Source of the DNA: Levilactobacillus brevis
Lineage (GTDB): Bacteria; Bacillota; Bacilli; Lactobacillales; Lactobacillaceae
Reading direction: 5' to 3'
Length of the DNA: 64,000 bases
Assembly: GCA_003666485.1 (NCBI GenBank)
Contig: CP032931.1
Coordinates: 1,860,001-1,924,000, forward strand
Shown here: positions 7,679 through 16,125 of the stretch, piece after piece
Layout: each line of letters begins with the position of its first letter
How positions within the stretch are numbered: position 1 is the first letter of the stretch
Position numbers and translations under genes: made by a program
Notes under the pieces: model-generated
The model's input: only the letters and a program-made list of their open reading frames with translations
What the model was told of the DNA's origin: nothing
Database searches by the model: none

Positions 7679-8155
7679 TTATTCAGTGACTTTTTGTTGC
7701 TTGGCTGTTTGTTGCTGGTGGGCTTCCACCGCGAGCTCAGGGAACCAAATCGCGATTTCGTGGTGGGCATTTTCGCGGCTATCCGCGGTGTGCACAATGT
7801 TTCTGAGAATGCCATCGGGATATTCGTGGGCAAAGTCGCCACGAATGGTACCTGGCTGGGCATCGTTCGGTCGCGTTTTACCCGCTAAATTGTGGACGGC
7901 CTTCACCACATCGGTCCCGGTGACGATGATGGCGACCAGTGGCCCCTCCGTCATGTAGGTCTCGATTTCGTTAAAATAAGGTTTGTCCACTTGTTCGCAG
8001 TAGTGCCTTTCAAGTTGTTCAGGAGTGGCGCGGATAACTTTCAATGCAGTTATTTGGTAGCGCTTTCTTTCTAGTCGTGAAATAATCTCACCAACGTGTC
8101 CTTCAGCGACACCGTCAGGTTTTACCAGTACCAAAGTCTTTTCTGAGTTTGCCAT
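7679..8155 (-). CDS. ndk: Nucleoside diphosphate kinase
   Basis: The enzyme moves the gamma phosphate between nucleoside triphosphates and diphosphates in the cytoplasm. The 158-residue product has the N-terminal TLVLVKPDGV motif, RPNDAQPGTIRGDFA and the active-site His in NIVHTADSRENA. The last differs slightly from the usual NxxHGSDS pattern, with T-A in place of G-S. I start at ATG 8155 because AAGGAGG lies just before it; a longer frame to 8200 has no site. The C-terminal tail (HQQQTAKQQKVTE) is a short extension beyond the usual core. Confidence 0.95.
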   Translation of the reverse strand: MANSEKTLVLVKPDGVAEGHVGEIISRLERKRYQITALKVIRATPEQLERHYCEQVDKPYFNEIETYMTEGPLVAIIVTGTDVVKAVHNLAGKTRPNDAQPGTIRGDFAHEYPDGILRNIVHTADSRENAHHEIAIWFPELAVEAHQQQTAKQQKVTE

Positions 8156-8269
8156 GATAGAGACCTCCTTGTATTTGGAGCAACCAAGCGCATTGCTCAT
8201 GACGTAACAAGTTACACCCTAAATTTTAGAAGATTGGATCGCCCACGTCAACTAAAACAGACTAACCTT

Positions 8270-8314
8270 AGTGGTGAGAAATGATTCGACGGAATCTTTT
8301 CTCACCACTTTCGT
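8270..8314 (+). terminator. Terminator-like hairpin left of the IS110 element
   Basis: AGTGGTGAGAAA (8270-8281) pairs with TTTCTCACCACT (8298-8309), with ATTC/GAAT inside the loop and TTCGTTTT after it. No plus-strand gene lies upstream, so it may protect the element from incoming antisense transcription or be part of its left end. Confidence 0.45.
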
Positions 8315-8339
8315 TTTGGCGTAAAGTGGTAGTGAGGTT

Positions 8340-9720
8340 GACATGTCGCAGGCTTTTTTGGCGCTTGACGCCGTAACTAAAAATGGCAACTTCACTGTAC
8401 CATCAAATAATCTGTTCGTAGTCTGTTGGCCTAAAGGTCGGGTATTGAAAATTAGAATGATGGTATGTTTACGTAAAAAACCTAAAGGATGGTGTTCGCA
8501 ATGGCAATTGTATTCGGTATCGATGTTAGTAAAGCCACCTCAAGTGTGGCCGTAATTAATGATGAGACTACTGTTTGGCAATCCGTCATCAAAAACGACT
8601 GGTTTGGTTTTCAAGAACTTCTCAAGCACTTACAAGATTACCGCGAACCGCAGATTATCTTTGAAGCAACTGGTGTATACTCACAACGTCTCAGACGCTT
8701 CTTAGACGAACAACGCTATCGGTATACGCAGCTCAACCCATTGGCCGCCAAGAAGCAGTTAGACGGCTTACGCACTCGTAAGACCGATAAGAACGATGCG
8801 CTTCATTTGGCACAGACACAGTTGATCTTCAAACGACGACTGACTTACTATCAAGAGCCGGTCTATCGCGATTTGATGAACCTTAGTCGTTTCTACTCAG
8901 AAATCAACTCGGACCTAGTGCGCATGAAGAACCGACTACATCGCAGCTTACAGCTGAGCTTTCCAGAAGTGGAAACTATTATGGGAAAACCAACAGGAAA
9001 TTTCTATTGGAATATTGTGCAAACCTACCCACACCCTGATTGCTTGCTTGACTTAACGCCAGAAGTGGTCAGCAAAAAGTTATTTGGATTCGGTGACCAT
9101 GTCTCTAAAGCCAAAGCAAAAAGTACAGCTATTAAGCTTTTGAAACTCGCACGAGGCTCCTACCCAGGCGATGCCAGTAGCTCTCCAGTGGTTATACAAA
9201 CACAATATAACGCTGGCCAAGTGGCCGAGCTTTCGGCACATAAAGATCAAATCATCAAACAGATGGTCCAGTTAGCTAAGCCGTTACCGGAATTCAACAT
9301 TCTCTTGAGTATTCCTGGATTTGCGGAGAAGACAGTTGTCCGATTGATTGGTGAGCTGGGTGATATTCGCCGTTTCGGTAGCAGTAACAAACTCAACGCT
9401 TTTGTCGGAATTGATCTGAGGCACTACGAATCGGGAAACTTTATCGCCACTGATCATATCAGTAAGCGAGGTAATCACATTGCCAGAGCAATTCTTTATC
9501 GTGCGATCACAAACATTGCCAGTGCAGCAAGGTGGCACCCCAATCACGTTAACGATTTCTATCAGAGAAGAAAAAAGCAACTTCCAGTGGTCAACGGTAA
9601 AGCCGTCGGCACAAAGAAAGTTGCGATCGCCGCGATGGGTCGTCTCCTAAGAACGATTTACCATCTCGTGACAACAAGTCAGTTGTATAAGTACGGCGTC
9701 AAGCGCCAATCAATCTGACT
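8340..9720 (+). mobile_element. IS110-family element, boundaries approximate
   Basis: An intact IS110 transposase is flanked by an 18-bp perfect inverted repeat, TTGGCGCTTGACGCCGTA at 8358-8375 and its inverse at 9692-9709, the latter inside the last codons of the gene. IS110 elements generally lack conventional terminal repeats and make no target duplication, so the true ends cannot be fixed here. The 125-bp stretch between the left repeat and the gene is non-coding and could hold the guide (bridge) RNA known for this family. Confidence 0.65.
8501..9718 (+). CDS. IS110-family transposase (DEDD recombinase)
   Basis: This 405-residue protein has the two-part IS110 structure. The N-terminal RuvC-like DEDD domain shows Asp in VFGIDVSK, Glu in IIFEATGVYSQRL and Asp in RKTDKNDALHLA. 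The C-terminal Transposase_20 part shows LLSIPGFAEKTVVRLIGELGD, then ESGNF and ISKRGNHIARAILYRA. I place the start at the second ATG (8501), whose product begins MAIVFGIDVSK; AAAGGA lies 11 bases upstream. The gene is intact and sits between the ndk and pspC genes without disrupting either. Confidence 0.93.
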   Translation: MAIVFGIDVSKATSSVAVINDETTVWQSVIKNDWFGFQELLKHLQDYREPQIIFEATGVYSQRLRRFLDEQRYRYTQLNPLAAKKQLDGLRTRKTDKNDALHLAQTQLIFKRRLTYYQEPVYRDLMNLSRFYSEINSDLVRMKNRLHRSLQLSFPEVETIMGKPTGNFYWNIVQTYPHPDCLLDLTPEVVSKKLFGFGDHVSKAKAKSTAIKLLKLARGSYPGDASSSPVVIQTQYNAGQVAELSAHKDQIIKQMVQLAKPLPEFNILLSIPGFAEKTVVRLIGELGDIRRFGSSNKLNAFVGIDLRHYESGNFIATDHISKRGNHIARAILYRAITNIASAARWHPNHVNDFYQRRKKQLPVVNGKAVGTKKVAIAAMGRLLRTIYHLVTTSQLYKYGVKRQSI

Positions 9721-9898
9721 ATGTGTATAGTGTACCTCCTTGGGCAAAAAATAGAAATACCCAAGGTCTATTTGAGTTACCCTCAAGCTCAAAAACCAAG
9801 TACCACATCACTTCAATTGGCACTCTTCTTACCCGATAGCCCCAATGACACATAAAAGAAACGGGATTAAACCGGGATTAGTACTTGACTAATGGTAG

Positions 9899-9935
9899 AA
9901 AAAAGCAGTTCTGCCGAAAAAATCGGGAGAACTGC
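9899..9935 (-). terminator. Terminator after the PspC-like gene
   Basis: On the minus strand GCAGTTCT-CCGA pairs with TCGG-AGAACTGC and is followed by six T. It closes the pspC and phosphatase transcript. Confidence 0.85.
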
Positions 9936-9947
9936 TTGGTAGAATGC

Positions 9948-10133
9948 CTATTCCGGATTACCCATGATCATCCATAAGATCAGGTAGGCGATGATGCCAG
10001 GGAAGGCTGGCGTTATCGCTAAGACGACGAATAAAATGCGGGCCACGCCCACGTTCCAATCAAAGTGTTCTGCCAGGCCGCCAATGACGCCGGCGAAGAC
10101 CCGGTTGCTAGCTGAACGATGAATATTTTTCAT
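9948..10133 (-). CDS. PspC-domain membrane protein
   Basis: This 61-residue protein matches the PspC domain. It has a short basic N-terminus (MKNIHRSASNRV), the conserved GVIGGLAEHFDWNVGVARILFV stretch and a second hydrophobic segment ending ILWMIMGNPE. PspC proteins sit in the cell membrane and are linked to envelope stress sensing, for example with LiaFSR-type systems in Firmicutes. No such regulators are adjacent. An ATG at 10142 is too close to GAGGAGG, so I use the next ATG (10133), nine bases after it. It follows the histidine phosphatase gene by about 27 bp and is likely in one operon with it. Confidence 0.85.
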   Translation of the reverse strand: MKNIHRSASNRVFAGVIGGLAEHFDWNVGVARILFVVLAITPAFPGIIAYLILWMIMGNPE

Positions 10134-10159
10134 GAAGTCCATCCTCCTCAGATAATGAC

Positions 10160-10822
10160 TTAAGATTGAAAATCAGTTTTGTTAAAGAAATCCACATGAA
10201 TGGTATCATCAGTGATTTCTAACTTGGTGATATTCCCGTTGATGGTGGCCACGCCTTCGTCTAGTTCCGGTGCGTAGCGGTCCACGATGGAACGAATCGT
10301 CATCCCGTGGGAAACGACCAAGACCGTGTCACCATCTTGAGAATTGTCCCGGAGTTTGTCAAAACCGCGGTCCAAGCGTTCCCAGAACATATCATTACTT
10401 TCGGCTTCACCGTATAGGTCGGCCTTGTGAATCAGGTCGCGGGCCTTTTCTAAGCCGTAGGTCCCCAAGACGGCGGATTCGGAGGTCAACTTGACCTGGG
10501 CGCCAACGAACTGCCACATTTGGTTTAAATCGTTGCCTTCAAAATAACCGTGGCACTGTTCGCGGAACTCAGGGTACTGGTAGGACACGATGTTCATGTT
10601 CTCGGGATTCTGGCGTAAGGCAATGCGAGCCGTTTCAATAGCCCGGCCGGAATCACTGCTGTAGGCGGCCGCTAGGTGAACGCCCTTGAGCTGTTCGCCC
10701 GCGCGTTTCGCATCAGCGCGACCCTTCTCCGTAAGGGGCGAGTCGATCCAGCCCTGAACCTTGTTATAGTGATTCAACATCGTTTGGCCATGACGCACAA
10801 AATATGCCGTAATTTTTTTCAT
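10160..10822 (-). CDS. Histidine phosphatase (phosphoglycerate mutase-like)
   Basis: This 220-residue protein has the histidine phosphatase signature RHGQTMLNHYNKVQGWIDSPLTEKG at the N-terminus, whose His is phosphorylated, and the second catalytic His in VLVVSHGMTIRS near residue 170. The family includes cofactor-dependent phosphoglycerate mutases and many broad phosphatases. The sequence between motifs does not look like glycolytic GpmA, so a broad phosphatase is more likely. AAGGAG precedes the ATG. It is the first gene of a two-gene unit with the PspC-like gene. Confidence 0.85.
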   Translation of the reverse strand: MKKITAYFVRHGQTMLNHYNKVQGWIDSPLTEKGRADAKRAGEQLKGVHLAAAYSSDSGRAIETARIALRQNPENMNIVSYQYPEFREQCHGYFEGNDLNQMWQFVGAQVKLTSESAVLGTYGLEKARDLIHKADLYGEAESNDMFWERLDRGFDKLRDNSQDGDTVLVVSHGMTIRSIVDRYAPELDEGVATINGNITKLEITDDTIHVDFFNKTDFQS

Positions 10823-10995
10823 ATTGGAAACTCCTTCGTAAACTTGGTAAGTGGTTACAAGTTCAGTATAGCAAGGCTACTGAACAAACGCACTCATTTC
10901 GACGGCGAAAAAGTTTTTTCGTGAATTTTAACACTTTGGGGCAGTCATGGGGGTCAAAGAATGCTATGATTTTTAGTAACAGGAGGCGATGCGTT

Positions 10996-11877
10996 TTGAG
11001 TACTGAAAGTCGTTACCGTTATACGGGGGAGACCCCCGTCAATCTCAGTGAGCTGTCAACACGCGCTGATCATTTGCCAGAGCAGGCCGTCATCACGAAC
11101 GCCTTAGAGGCTAACGTGGCCACGTTAAGTGATCTGCAGACGCGCTTGTACGCGGAAAAGCAGACCGGTGTGATCATCATCTTACAGGGGATGGACACGG
11201 CGGGGAAGGATGGCCTGATTCGCCACGTCTTCAGTGGCTTGAATCCCTCTGGCACCAGCGTGATCAGCTTCAAACAGCCAACGCATTTGCAGCTGAACCA
11301 TGATTTCTTATGGCGGGTCAACCAAGCCCTGCCAGAACGTGGTGAGATTCGCATCTTCAATCGCTCACAGTACGAGGACGTCCTAATCAGTCGCGTCCAT
11401 CCGGAAATGCTGTTGCGGCAAAACCTACCAGACGTGAATAGCTTGGAAGACGTCGGCGAGAAGTTCTTTGACCGGCGCTACCACGACCTACGTCACTTTG
11501 AAACGTACTTGCGGCACCAGGGCTTCGTGACGATCAAGTTCTTCTTGCACCTATCCCGCGAGGAACAGACCAATCGCTTCGAACGGCGCATTGAGATTCC
11601 CAGCAAGAACTGGAAATTCTCACCTAGCGACATGAGTGAACGGGCCTTTTGGGCGGACTATCAAGTTGCCTATACCAAGATGCTGGAAAACACGGCCACC
11701 AAGGAGGAGCCCTGGTACGTGATTCCGGCCGATGACAAGGGGGCGGCTCGCCTGATTGTCTCGAACATTTTGGTCAAACGCCTGCAGAACATTCACCCAA
11801 CTTATCCGGTCGTCTCCGCCGAGACTAGAAGTAAGCTAAAGACGACCTTACATCAGTTGAAAAAGGGTGAATTGTAA
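10996..11877 (+). CDS. Polyphosphate kinase 2 (PPK2) family protein
   Basis: PPK2 enzymes use polyphosphate to phosphorylate nucleotides, or the reverse. The 293-residue product has the Walker A-like loop LQGMDTAGKDG (about residue 60), the lid region and the Walker B-like IRIFNRSQYEDV (about 122), followed by RFERRIEIPSKNWKFS. The frame is open further upstream, but AGGAGG nine bases before the TTG at 10996 marks the start. The single-domain length and the SESRYRYTGE opening suit short PPK2 proteins. The direction of catalysis is not shown by the sequence. Confidence 0.88.
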   Translation: MSTESRYRYTGETPVNLSELSTRADHLPEQAVITNALEANVATLSDLQTRLYAEKQTGVIIILQGMDTAGKDGLIRHVFSGLNPSGTSVISFKQPTHLQLNHDFLWRVNQALPERGEIRIFNRSQYEDVLISRVHPEMLLRQNLPDVNSLEDVGEKFFDRRYHDLRHFETYLRHQGFVTIKFFLHLSREEQTNRFERRIEIPSKNWKFSPSDMSERAFWADYQVAYTKMLENTATKEEPWYVIPADDKGAARLIVSNILVKRLQNIHPTYPVVSAETRSKLKTTLHQLKKGEL

Positions 11878-11927
11878 TAGGCAAAAAGCCTTATGACAGT
11901 AAATTTCGAATAGAGACTGAGCTCTAA

Positions 11928-11942
11928 ATTGTATGATACAAT
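11928..11942. promoter_or_regulatory. Perfect 15-bp palindrome upstream of mvaS
   Basis: ATTGTAT-G-ATACAAT is perfectly symmetrical and lies about 140 bp before the mvaS start codon, in an otherwise gene-free 205-bp gap. It could be an operator overlapping a promoter (it contains TATGAT and TACAAT). No T-run follows, so it is not a terminator. Function is inference. Confidence 0.4.
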
Positions 11943-12082
11943 ATCGCAAAATTTGCCAGTAAACAGCCAGTCATGCTAAAGTAGTTTGACTGAATTGTGA
12001 CAGAAAAATTGGAACCACTGAATAAAAACACGACCAATGGACCAGCAAGACGCACAGGATTTTTTAGGAGGATTTTGACACC

Positions 12083-13252
12083 ATGACCGTAACTGTAGGC
12101 ATTGATAAAATGGGTTTTTATACCCCCGACCAGTATTTAGATATGGTCGATCTGGCACACGCCCGGGGAGAGGACCCCAACAAGTATCTCATTGGCATTG
12201 GCCAATCCAAACAGGCGGTCATTCCGCCAACCCAAGACGTCGTCACCATGGCGGCCAATGCAGCCAGCCAGATTTTGACCCCGACGACTAAGGCTGACAT
12301 CAACATGGTGTTGTTTGGCACCGAATCGGGCGTGGACAATTCCAAGGCCACCGCAGTGTACTTGGCCCACCTGTTAGGGCTACCCGCCAACACCCGCGCC
12401 ATTGAATTGAAGCAAGCCTGTTACGGGGCGACAGCAGGACTACAGTTGGCGGCCGACTTTGTCCGGGTCCATCCGACGGCCAAGGTATTGGTCATTGGTG
12501 CCGACATCGCGCGCTACGGCTTGCGAACGGCCGGTGAGGTCACGCAGGGTGGCGGGGCCGTGGCGATGCTGATCACGGCTAACCCCCGTATCCTGGCCTT
12601 AGATGCCATCAGCAGTTACCACACAGAAGACGTGATGGACTTTTGGCGGCCGACCTACCGGACCGAAGCCCTGGTCGATGGCAAATATTCAACCAACGTC
12701 TACTTGGACTTCTTCAAAACGGTCTGGTCAGACTATCAGGCCCAGACGGCTCGGTCCATCGCTGATTTCTCAGCCTTTGTATTCCACTTGCCATTCACGA
12801 AAATGGGGCGCAAGGGGTTGCGGCAGATCTTACCGGAAGCGTCCACGCCCCAACAAGCAGCGTTGACGGCCGCCTTTGAAGCTAGTCAAGCTGACAATCG
12901 TGAGGTGGGGAACCTATACACGGGATCGCTGTATCTGAGCTTTTTGTCCCTGTTACGGCACGGTACGCTGACCGGTGGTGAACGGCTGGGCTTCTTCAGT
13001 TACGGGTCCGGCGCTGAGGGCGAATTCTTCAGTGGTGTGCTACAGCCGACGTATCGTTCCGGATTTGATGAGGCCTTCCTGGCGCAGCAGTTGGCCGACC
13101 GGCAAGCCGTTAGTGTGGCCGAATACGAGGCCATTTTCCAACAACAGTTAAGCAATGATGGTCGTGATACACAGTTGGCTGTTGGCGAAGTGACCGCACC
13201 ATACTATTTAGCGGGGCGGCAACACCAGCAGCGACAGTACCGGCAACGGTGA
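12083..13252 (+). CDS. mvaS: Hydroxymethylglutaryl-CoA synthase
   Basis: MvaS condenses acetyl-CoA with acetoacetyl-CoA to make HMG-CoA, the entry to the mevalonate route for isoprenoids used by lactobacilli. The 389-residue protein has the catalytic Cys in ELKQACYGATAGLQ (about 111), the His in FHLPFTKMGRKGL (about 234) and the GSGAEGEFF motif near residue 312. AGGAGG lies upstream of the ATG. The gene is alone, with a strong bidirectional terminator after it. The downstream isoprenoid user uppS lies at 28.4 kb. Confidence 0.95.
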   Translation: MTVTVGIDKMGFYTPDQYLDMVDLAHARGEDPNKYLIGIGQSKQAVIPPTQDVVTMAANAASQILTPTTKADINMVLFGTESGVDNSKATAVYLAHLLGLPANTRAIELKQACYGATAGLQLAADFVRVHPTAKVLVIGADIARYGLRTAGEVTQGGGAVAMLITANPRILALDAISSYHTEDVMDFWRPTYRTEALVDGKYSTNVYLDFFKTVWSDYQAQTARSIADFSAFVFHLPFTKMGRKGLRQILPEASTPQQAALTAAFEASQADNREVGNLYTGSLYLSFLSLLRHGTLTGGERLGFFSYGSGAEGEFFSGVLQPTYRSGFDEAFLAQQLADRQAVSVAEYEAIFQQQLSNDGRDTQLAVGEVTAPYYLAGRQHQQRQYRQR

Positions 13253-13273
13253 ATCCTGATAATTTTAGAAATT

Positions 13274-13310
13274 AAAAAGGCGTTTGGCGGAAATCGTCAA
13301 ACGCCTTTTT
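13274..13310. terminator. Bidirectional terminator after mvaS
   Basis: AAAAAGGCGTTTG pairs with CAAACGCCTTTTT. It has A and T runs on both sides, so it can serve mvaS on the plus strand and the convergent gene at 13369-13962. Confidence 0.88.
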
Positions 13311-13368
13311 ACATAGGAACTTTAAATAGTCGAAATCAAATGCTACTGGTCACCGTATTTCGGTTGAT

Positions 13369-13962
13369 CTACTCAAATTGGTTCTTCGTGAGGTAGCCGT
13401 CTTTGTAGACCAGGACGGGAGACTGCTTGCCGACTCGGATGATCAAGCTGTAGCCCTTACCTAAAGCCTTCTTCAATGAGGCACTGGTTTGGATGAAGTT
13501 GTGCGCGAACTTGGGCCATTTGGCTTGCTTGGCCTGACTCGGGTCCGCGTGGAGGGCCTTGATGGTCTTCTTTAGGCTGGTATTGGTAATGGTCAGTGTG
13601 TACGTCTTGGTTGCCTGGTCAAAGGTCACCGGCCCCAGCTTTTTCAGGGACTTAGCTAATTGTTGGGTGACCTGCTTTTCGGCATCTGCTTGGGTCATGG
13701 TGTGGTCGCTACTAGCAAAGGCCTGACCAGATTGCGAGCTGATGGCCGACGTTTTGGAAACGGCACTTTCGGTTGACTGGGCCCGCTGCTGATGGCCAGA
13801 CCAGTAGGGCAGTTTCCAAACGGCACCGGCCGTGACCAGAATCGTGAGCACTAAAACGATCAGCGGCCCACGCCGGGATTCTCCCCGTCGCCCGGCGTTG
13901 ATTACTGAAAAAAAGGTAATGACGATAAAAATGGCACCCAGAATCGCAATTCCTAAGAACAT
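13369..13962 (-). CDS. Hypothetical membrane-anchored protein, 197 residues
   Basis: I do not recognise the family. Two hydrophobic segments (about residues 2-22 and 33-50) are separated by a basic GRRGESRRG loop. A Ser/Gln-rich linker (about 57-90) leads to a soluble domain of about 105 residues with MTQADAEKQVTQQLAKSLKKLG. The layout suggests a two-pass anchor with a domain that probably lies outside the cell. GGAGG precedes the ATG. It converges with mvaS and diverges from the gene at 14204. Confidence 0.7.
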   Translation of the reverse strand: MFLGIAILGAIFIVITFFSVINAGRRGESRRGPLIVLVLTILVTAGAVWKLPYWSGHQQRAQSTESAVSKTSAISSQSGQAFASSDHTMTQADAEKQVTQQLAKSLKKLGPVTFDQATKTYTLTITNTSLKKTIKALHADPSQAKQAKWPKFAHNFIQTSASLKKALGKGYSLIIRVGKQSPVLVYKDGYLTKNQFE

Positions 13963-14203
13963 GTTAACCCCTCCGCATGATAAGTTAGGTTAAGTATAGC
14001 ATGAAAGCGGTGAGGAAGGTTAGGACGTGTCGGCCAGAGCAAACAAAACGTGAAAGACTATGCAAACTCGAATATTTTCTTGGCTTCAGCAATGAAAACG
14101 GCTTCTCGGGGAATTATAACCGAATATTAATCAAAAAGCCATCGCATAGAGTTAATGTTTCGGGTATAATAAAGACATTCAAGAGAGAAATGAGGAGATT
14201 CGA

Positions 14204-14644
14204 TTGACTAACGTATACTTAGCAGGACCCTTCTTTGATGATGAACAGACTTCCCGGATCGAACGGGCAGAAAAGGCCTTAGCTGCCAATCCCCGAGTGG
14301 CCAACGTGTTTAGCCCTCGGTTAAGTGAAATTCCTGGCCTAGAAATGGGCACGCCTGAATGGGCGACGCAAACCTTCCAAATGGATGTTCACCAGATCGA
14401 CCAGGCGGACGTTGTGGTTGCCTTGGTCGACTTCGTGGATGACCAGGTGGACTCCGGGACGGCCTTCGAGATTGGTTACGCCTTTCACAGCAAGAAGCCA
14501 GTCGTGGTCTTACACGAAAAGGACACCATCTTAAACTTGATGCTAGCGGAAGGGCTCCACGCCTACCTCCGCGAAGCCGAAGCCTTGGCTGCCTATGATT
14601 TTGCCACATTGCCAGAAAGTCATTACCAAGGTAAAGTCATTTAA
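14204..14644 (+). CDS. Nucleoside 2-deoxyribosyltransferase
   Basis: This 146-residue protein matches the lactobacillar enzyme that swaps bases between deoxyribonucleosides in purine and pyrimidine salvage. It has the N-terminal VYLAGPFFDDEQ, the substrate-side MGTPEWATQTFQMDVHQIDQADVVVALVD and the catalytic-type Glu in DSGTAFEIGYAFHSKKPVVVL. The start is TTG, with GAGGAG seven bases upstream. TATAAT at 14165-14170 is a likely -10 box. The gene is monocistronic, between two convergent or divergent minus-strand genes. Confidence 0.9.
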   Translation: MTNVYLAGPFFDDEQTSRIERAEKALAANPRVANVFSPRLSEIPGLEMGTPEWATQTFQMDVHQIDQADVVVALVDFVDDQVDSGTAFEIGYAFHSKKPVVVLHEKDTILNLMLAEGLHAYLREAEALAAYDFATLPESHYQGKVI

Positions 14645-14660
14645 TCCGATAATTTCAGCA

Positions 14661-14697
14661 AAAAAGTCAGCCCTCGCAGATGGAAAGCTGGCTTTTT
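14661..14697. terminator. Terminator between the deoxyribosyltransferase gene and lexA
   Basis: AAAAAGTCAGC pairs with GCTGGCTTTTT (one G-T pair). It can work in both directions and serves the two convergent genes. Confidence 0.75.
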
Positions 14698-14715
14698 AAC
14701 ATAAGTATGCGGTCG

Positions 14716-15345
14716 TTAGTGGACGTCGTCACGGAATAGACCGACGACTTTGCCCAAAACGCTGACGTGATTCAAAATAATCGGGGCCATGGTGTCGTTT
14801 TCTGGTTGAAGCCGGTAGTGATCGGCTTCCTTGAAGAACCGTTTACAAGTGGCCTCATTTTCTTCCGTCATGGCAATGACGATATCGCCGTTGTCGGCGG
14901 ATTGTTGCCGGCGGACGATGACCTGGTCGCCGTTTAAGATGCCGATGTTGATCATACTTTCGCCCCGAATCGTGAGCATAAAGAGCTGATCGTCATCATT
15001 TTCAAATTCAGGCGGAACGGGGAAGTAGTCCGTGGCTTCCTGAACGGCAAGGATTGGTTCGCCGGCCGTAACGGTTCCCAAGACGGGAATTCGCGTTTGT
15101 TCTTCGTGGACGCCTAATTCTTCTAACCCAGCGGGCGTGACTTCCAGTGCCCGGGGCTTGGTCGGGTCCTTGACTAACAGCCCCTTCTTTTCTAGGCGGG
15201 CGATGTGACCGTGGACCGTCGACGTTGAAGAAAGCGCAACGGCTTCCCCAATTTCACGGACAGTGGGGGGATACCCTTTTTCATTGACCCGTTCCCAAAT
15301 GAAGCGGAGAACGGCGATTTGTTTGCTTTCAGAAGCCTTACTCAT
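14716..15345 (-). CDS. lexA: LexA repressor
   Basis: LexA represses DNA-damage genes and cleaves itself when RecA filaments form. The 209-residue product has an N-terminal winged helix ([24 protein letters not shown]), the cleavage site in [11 protein letters not shown], the catalytic Ser in [11 protein letters not shown] and the Lys in CKRFF. I start at the ATG at 15345 because GAGGTGG lies eight bases upstream; the frame is open eight codons further. A LexA box overlaps its own -35 element, so it is autoregulated. Confidence 0.96.
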   Translation of the reverse strand: MSKASESKQIAVLRFIWERVNEKGYPPTVREIGEAVALSSTSTVHGHIARLEKKGLLVKDPTKPRALEVTPAGLEELGVHEEQTRIPVLGTVTAGEPILAVQEATDYFPVPPEFENDDDQLFMLTIRGESMINIGILNGDQVIVRRQQSADNGDIVIAMTEENEATCKRFFKEADHYRLQPENDTMAPIILNHVSVLGKVVGLFRDDVH

Positions 15346-15389
15346 TTTTTCTGCCACCTCGTTCGTCATTCGTAGTTTTGTTTAGTGCA

Positions 15390-15418
15390 ATTGTAGCATA
15401 GGTACCGAACGTTTTCAA
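15390..15418 (-). promoter_or_regulatory. lexA promoter
   Basis: On the minus strand TTGAAA (15413-15418) and TACAAT (15390-15395) are separated by 17 bp. The -35 box overlaps the LexA site at 15416-15429. Confidence 0.8.
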
Positions 15419-15429
15419 ACAGATGTTCG
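15416..15429. promoter_or_regulatory. LexA (SOS) box
   Basis: CAAACAGATGTTCG differs at two positions from the Gram-positive LexA consensus CGAACATATGTTCG. It overlaps the lexA -35 element and lies ten bases before the -35 of the divergent ynzC-like gene, so LexA probably controls both. A second half site, CGAAC, is at 15406-15410. Confidence 0.8.
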
Positions 15430-15439
15430 GTTAAATTGG

Positions 15440-15468
15440 TTGAAATTTGAAAATAACCCTGATATGAT
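15440..15468 (+). promoter_or_regulatory. Promoter of the ynzC-like gene
   Basis: TTGAAA (15440-15445) and TATGAT (15463-15468) have a 17-bp spacer. It lies divergent to and just beside the LexA box. Confidence 0.75.
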
Positions 15469-15538
15469 AGGTGTCGACTTGAATTTTCAAGGAAAATAAC
15501 GTAACTAAACTCAAATACTTTTACAAGGAGGACTGTTC

Positions 15539-15787
15539 ATGGCAGAACCCACAATGGACACCCTATTAACACGCATCAACGAACTCGCACACAAGAACAA
15601 GGCTGAAGGCCTGACGCCCGCTGAGAAGACGGAACGCGCTGGCTTACGGCAACAATATTTGAAGCTCTTCAAGGCCAGCTTCCGTAGCCAAGTTGAAATG
15701 CTGCAGGTCTACGACAAGAACGGCAAGGAAGTTACCCCTGAAAAGGTCCGTCAGATCCAACGCAACAAGGGCTTGCGGGACGATTAA
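15539..15787 (+). CDS. ynzC: DUF896 protein, YnzC family
   Basis: This 82-residue helical protein has the DUF896 core: INELAHKNKAEGLTPAEKTERAGLRQQYLKLF, then FRSQVEMLQVYDKNGKEVTP. In Bacillus subtilis ynzC lies in the yneA-yneB-ynzC unit divergent from lexA and is SOS-linked. Here the gene is directly divergent from lexA with a LexA box between them, which preserves that link even though yneA and yneB are absent. The biochemical role is unknown. AAGGAGG precedes the ATG. Confidence 0.88.
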   Translation: MAEPTMDTLLTRINELAHKNKAEGLTPAEKTERAGLRQQYLKLFKASFRSQVEMLQVYDKNGKEVTPEKVRQIQRNKGLRDD

Positions 15788-15796
15788 GCGGTAATG

Positions 15797-15824
15797 GCGA
15801 GTCCTTTTTGGGATTCGCTCTTTT
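15797..15824 (+). terminator. Terminator after ynzC
   Basis: GCGAGTCC pairs with GGATTCGC around a T-rich loop, followed by TCTTTT. Confidence 0.7.
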
Positions 15825-15887
15825 AATTTGGTTTAAGTTTGTGTAGAATTGTTAAATGAATGACTTCATCAAAGGAGGGGAAACGAC

Positions 15888-16112
15888 TTGGCAACTTGGA
15901 TCTGGATCTTAATCGTGATCGTCGTCGGTTTAGCCTGTGCAGCGGGTGGCTTTTTCGGCGCACGGAAGTACATGGAAAACTATCTGAAAGACAATCCACC
16001 AATCAACGAAGACCAATTACGGGCAATGATGTTGCAAATGGGCCAAAAGCCTTCACAGCGGAAACTTCATCAAATGATGAACGCCATGCAACAAAATGCA
16101 CACAAAAAATAA
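15888..16112 (+). CDS. yneF: YneF-family small membrane protein (UPF0154)
   Basis: This 74-residue protein has one N-terminal membrane helix ([20 protein letters not shown]) and the family stretch [33 protein letters not shown]. The UPF0154 family is widespread in Firmicutes and has no proven function. The start is TTG, with AAAGGAGGGG seven bases upstream. It stands alone between the ynzC-like gene and the ABC exporter pair and is closed by a strong terminator. Confidence 0.88.
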   Translation: MATWIWILIVIVVGLACAAGGFFGARKYMENYLKDNPPINEDQLRAMMLQMGQKPSQRKLHQMMNAMQQNAHKK

Positions 16113-16125
16113 GTTGGTTTTTTTG

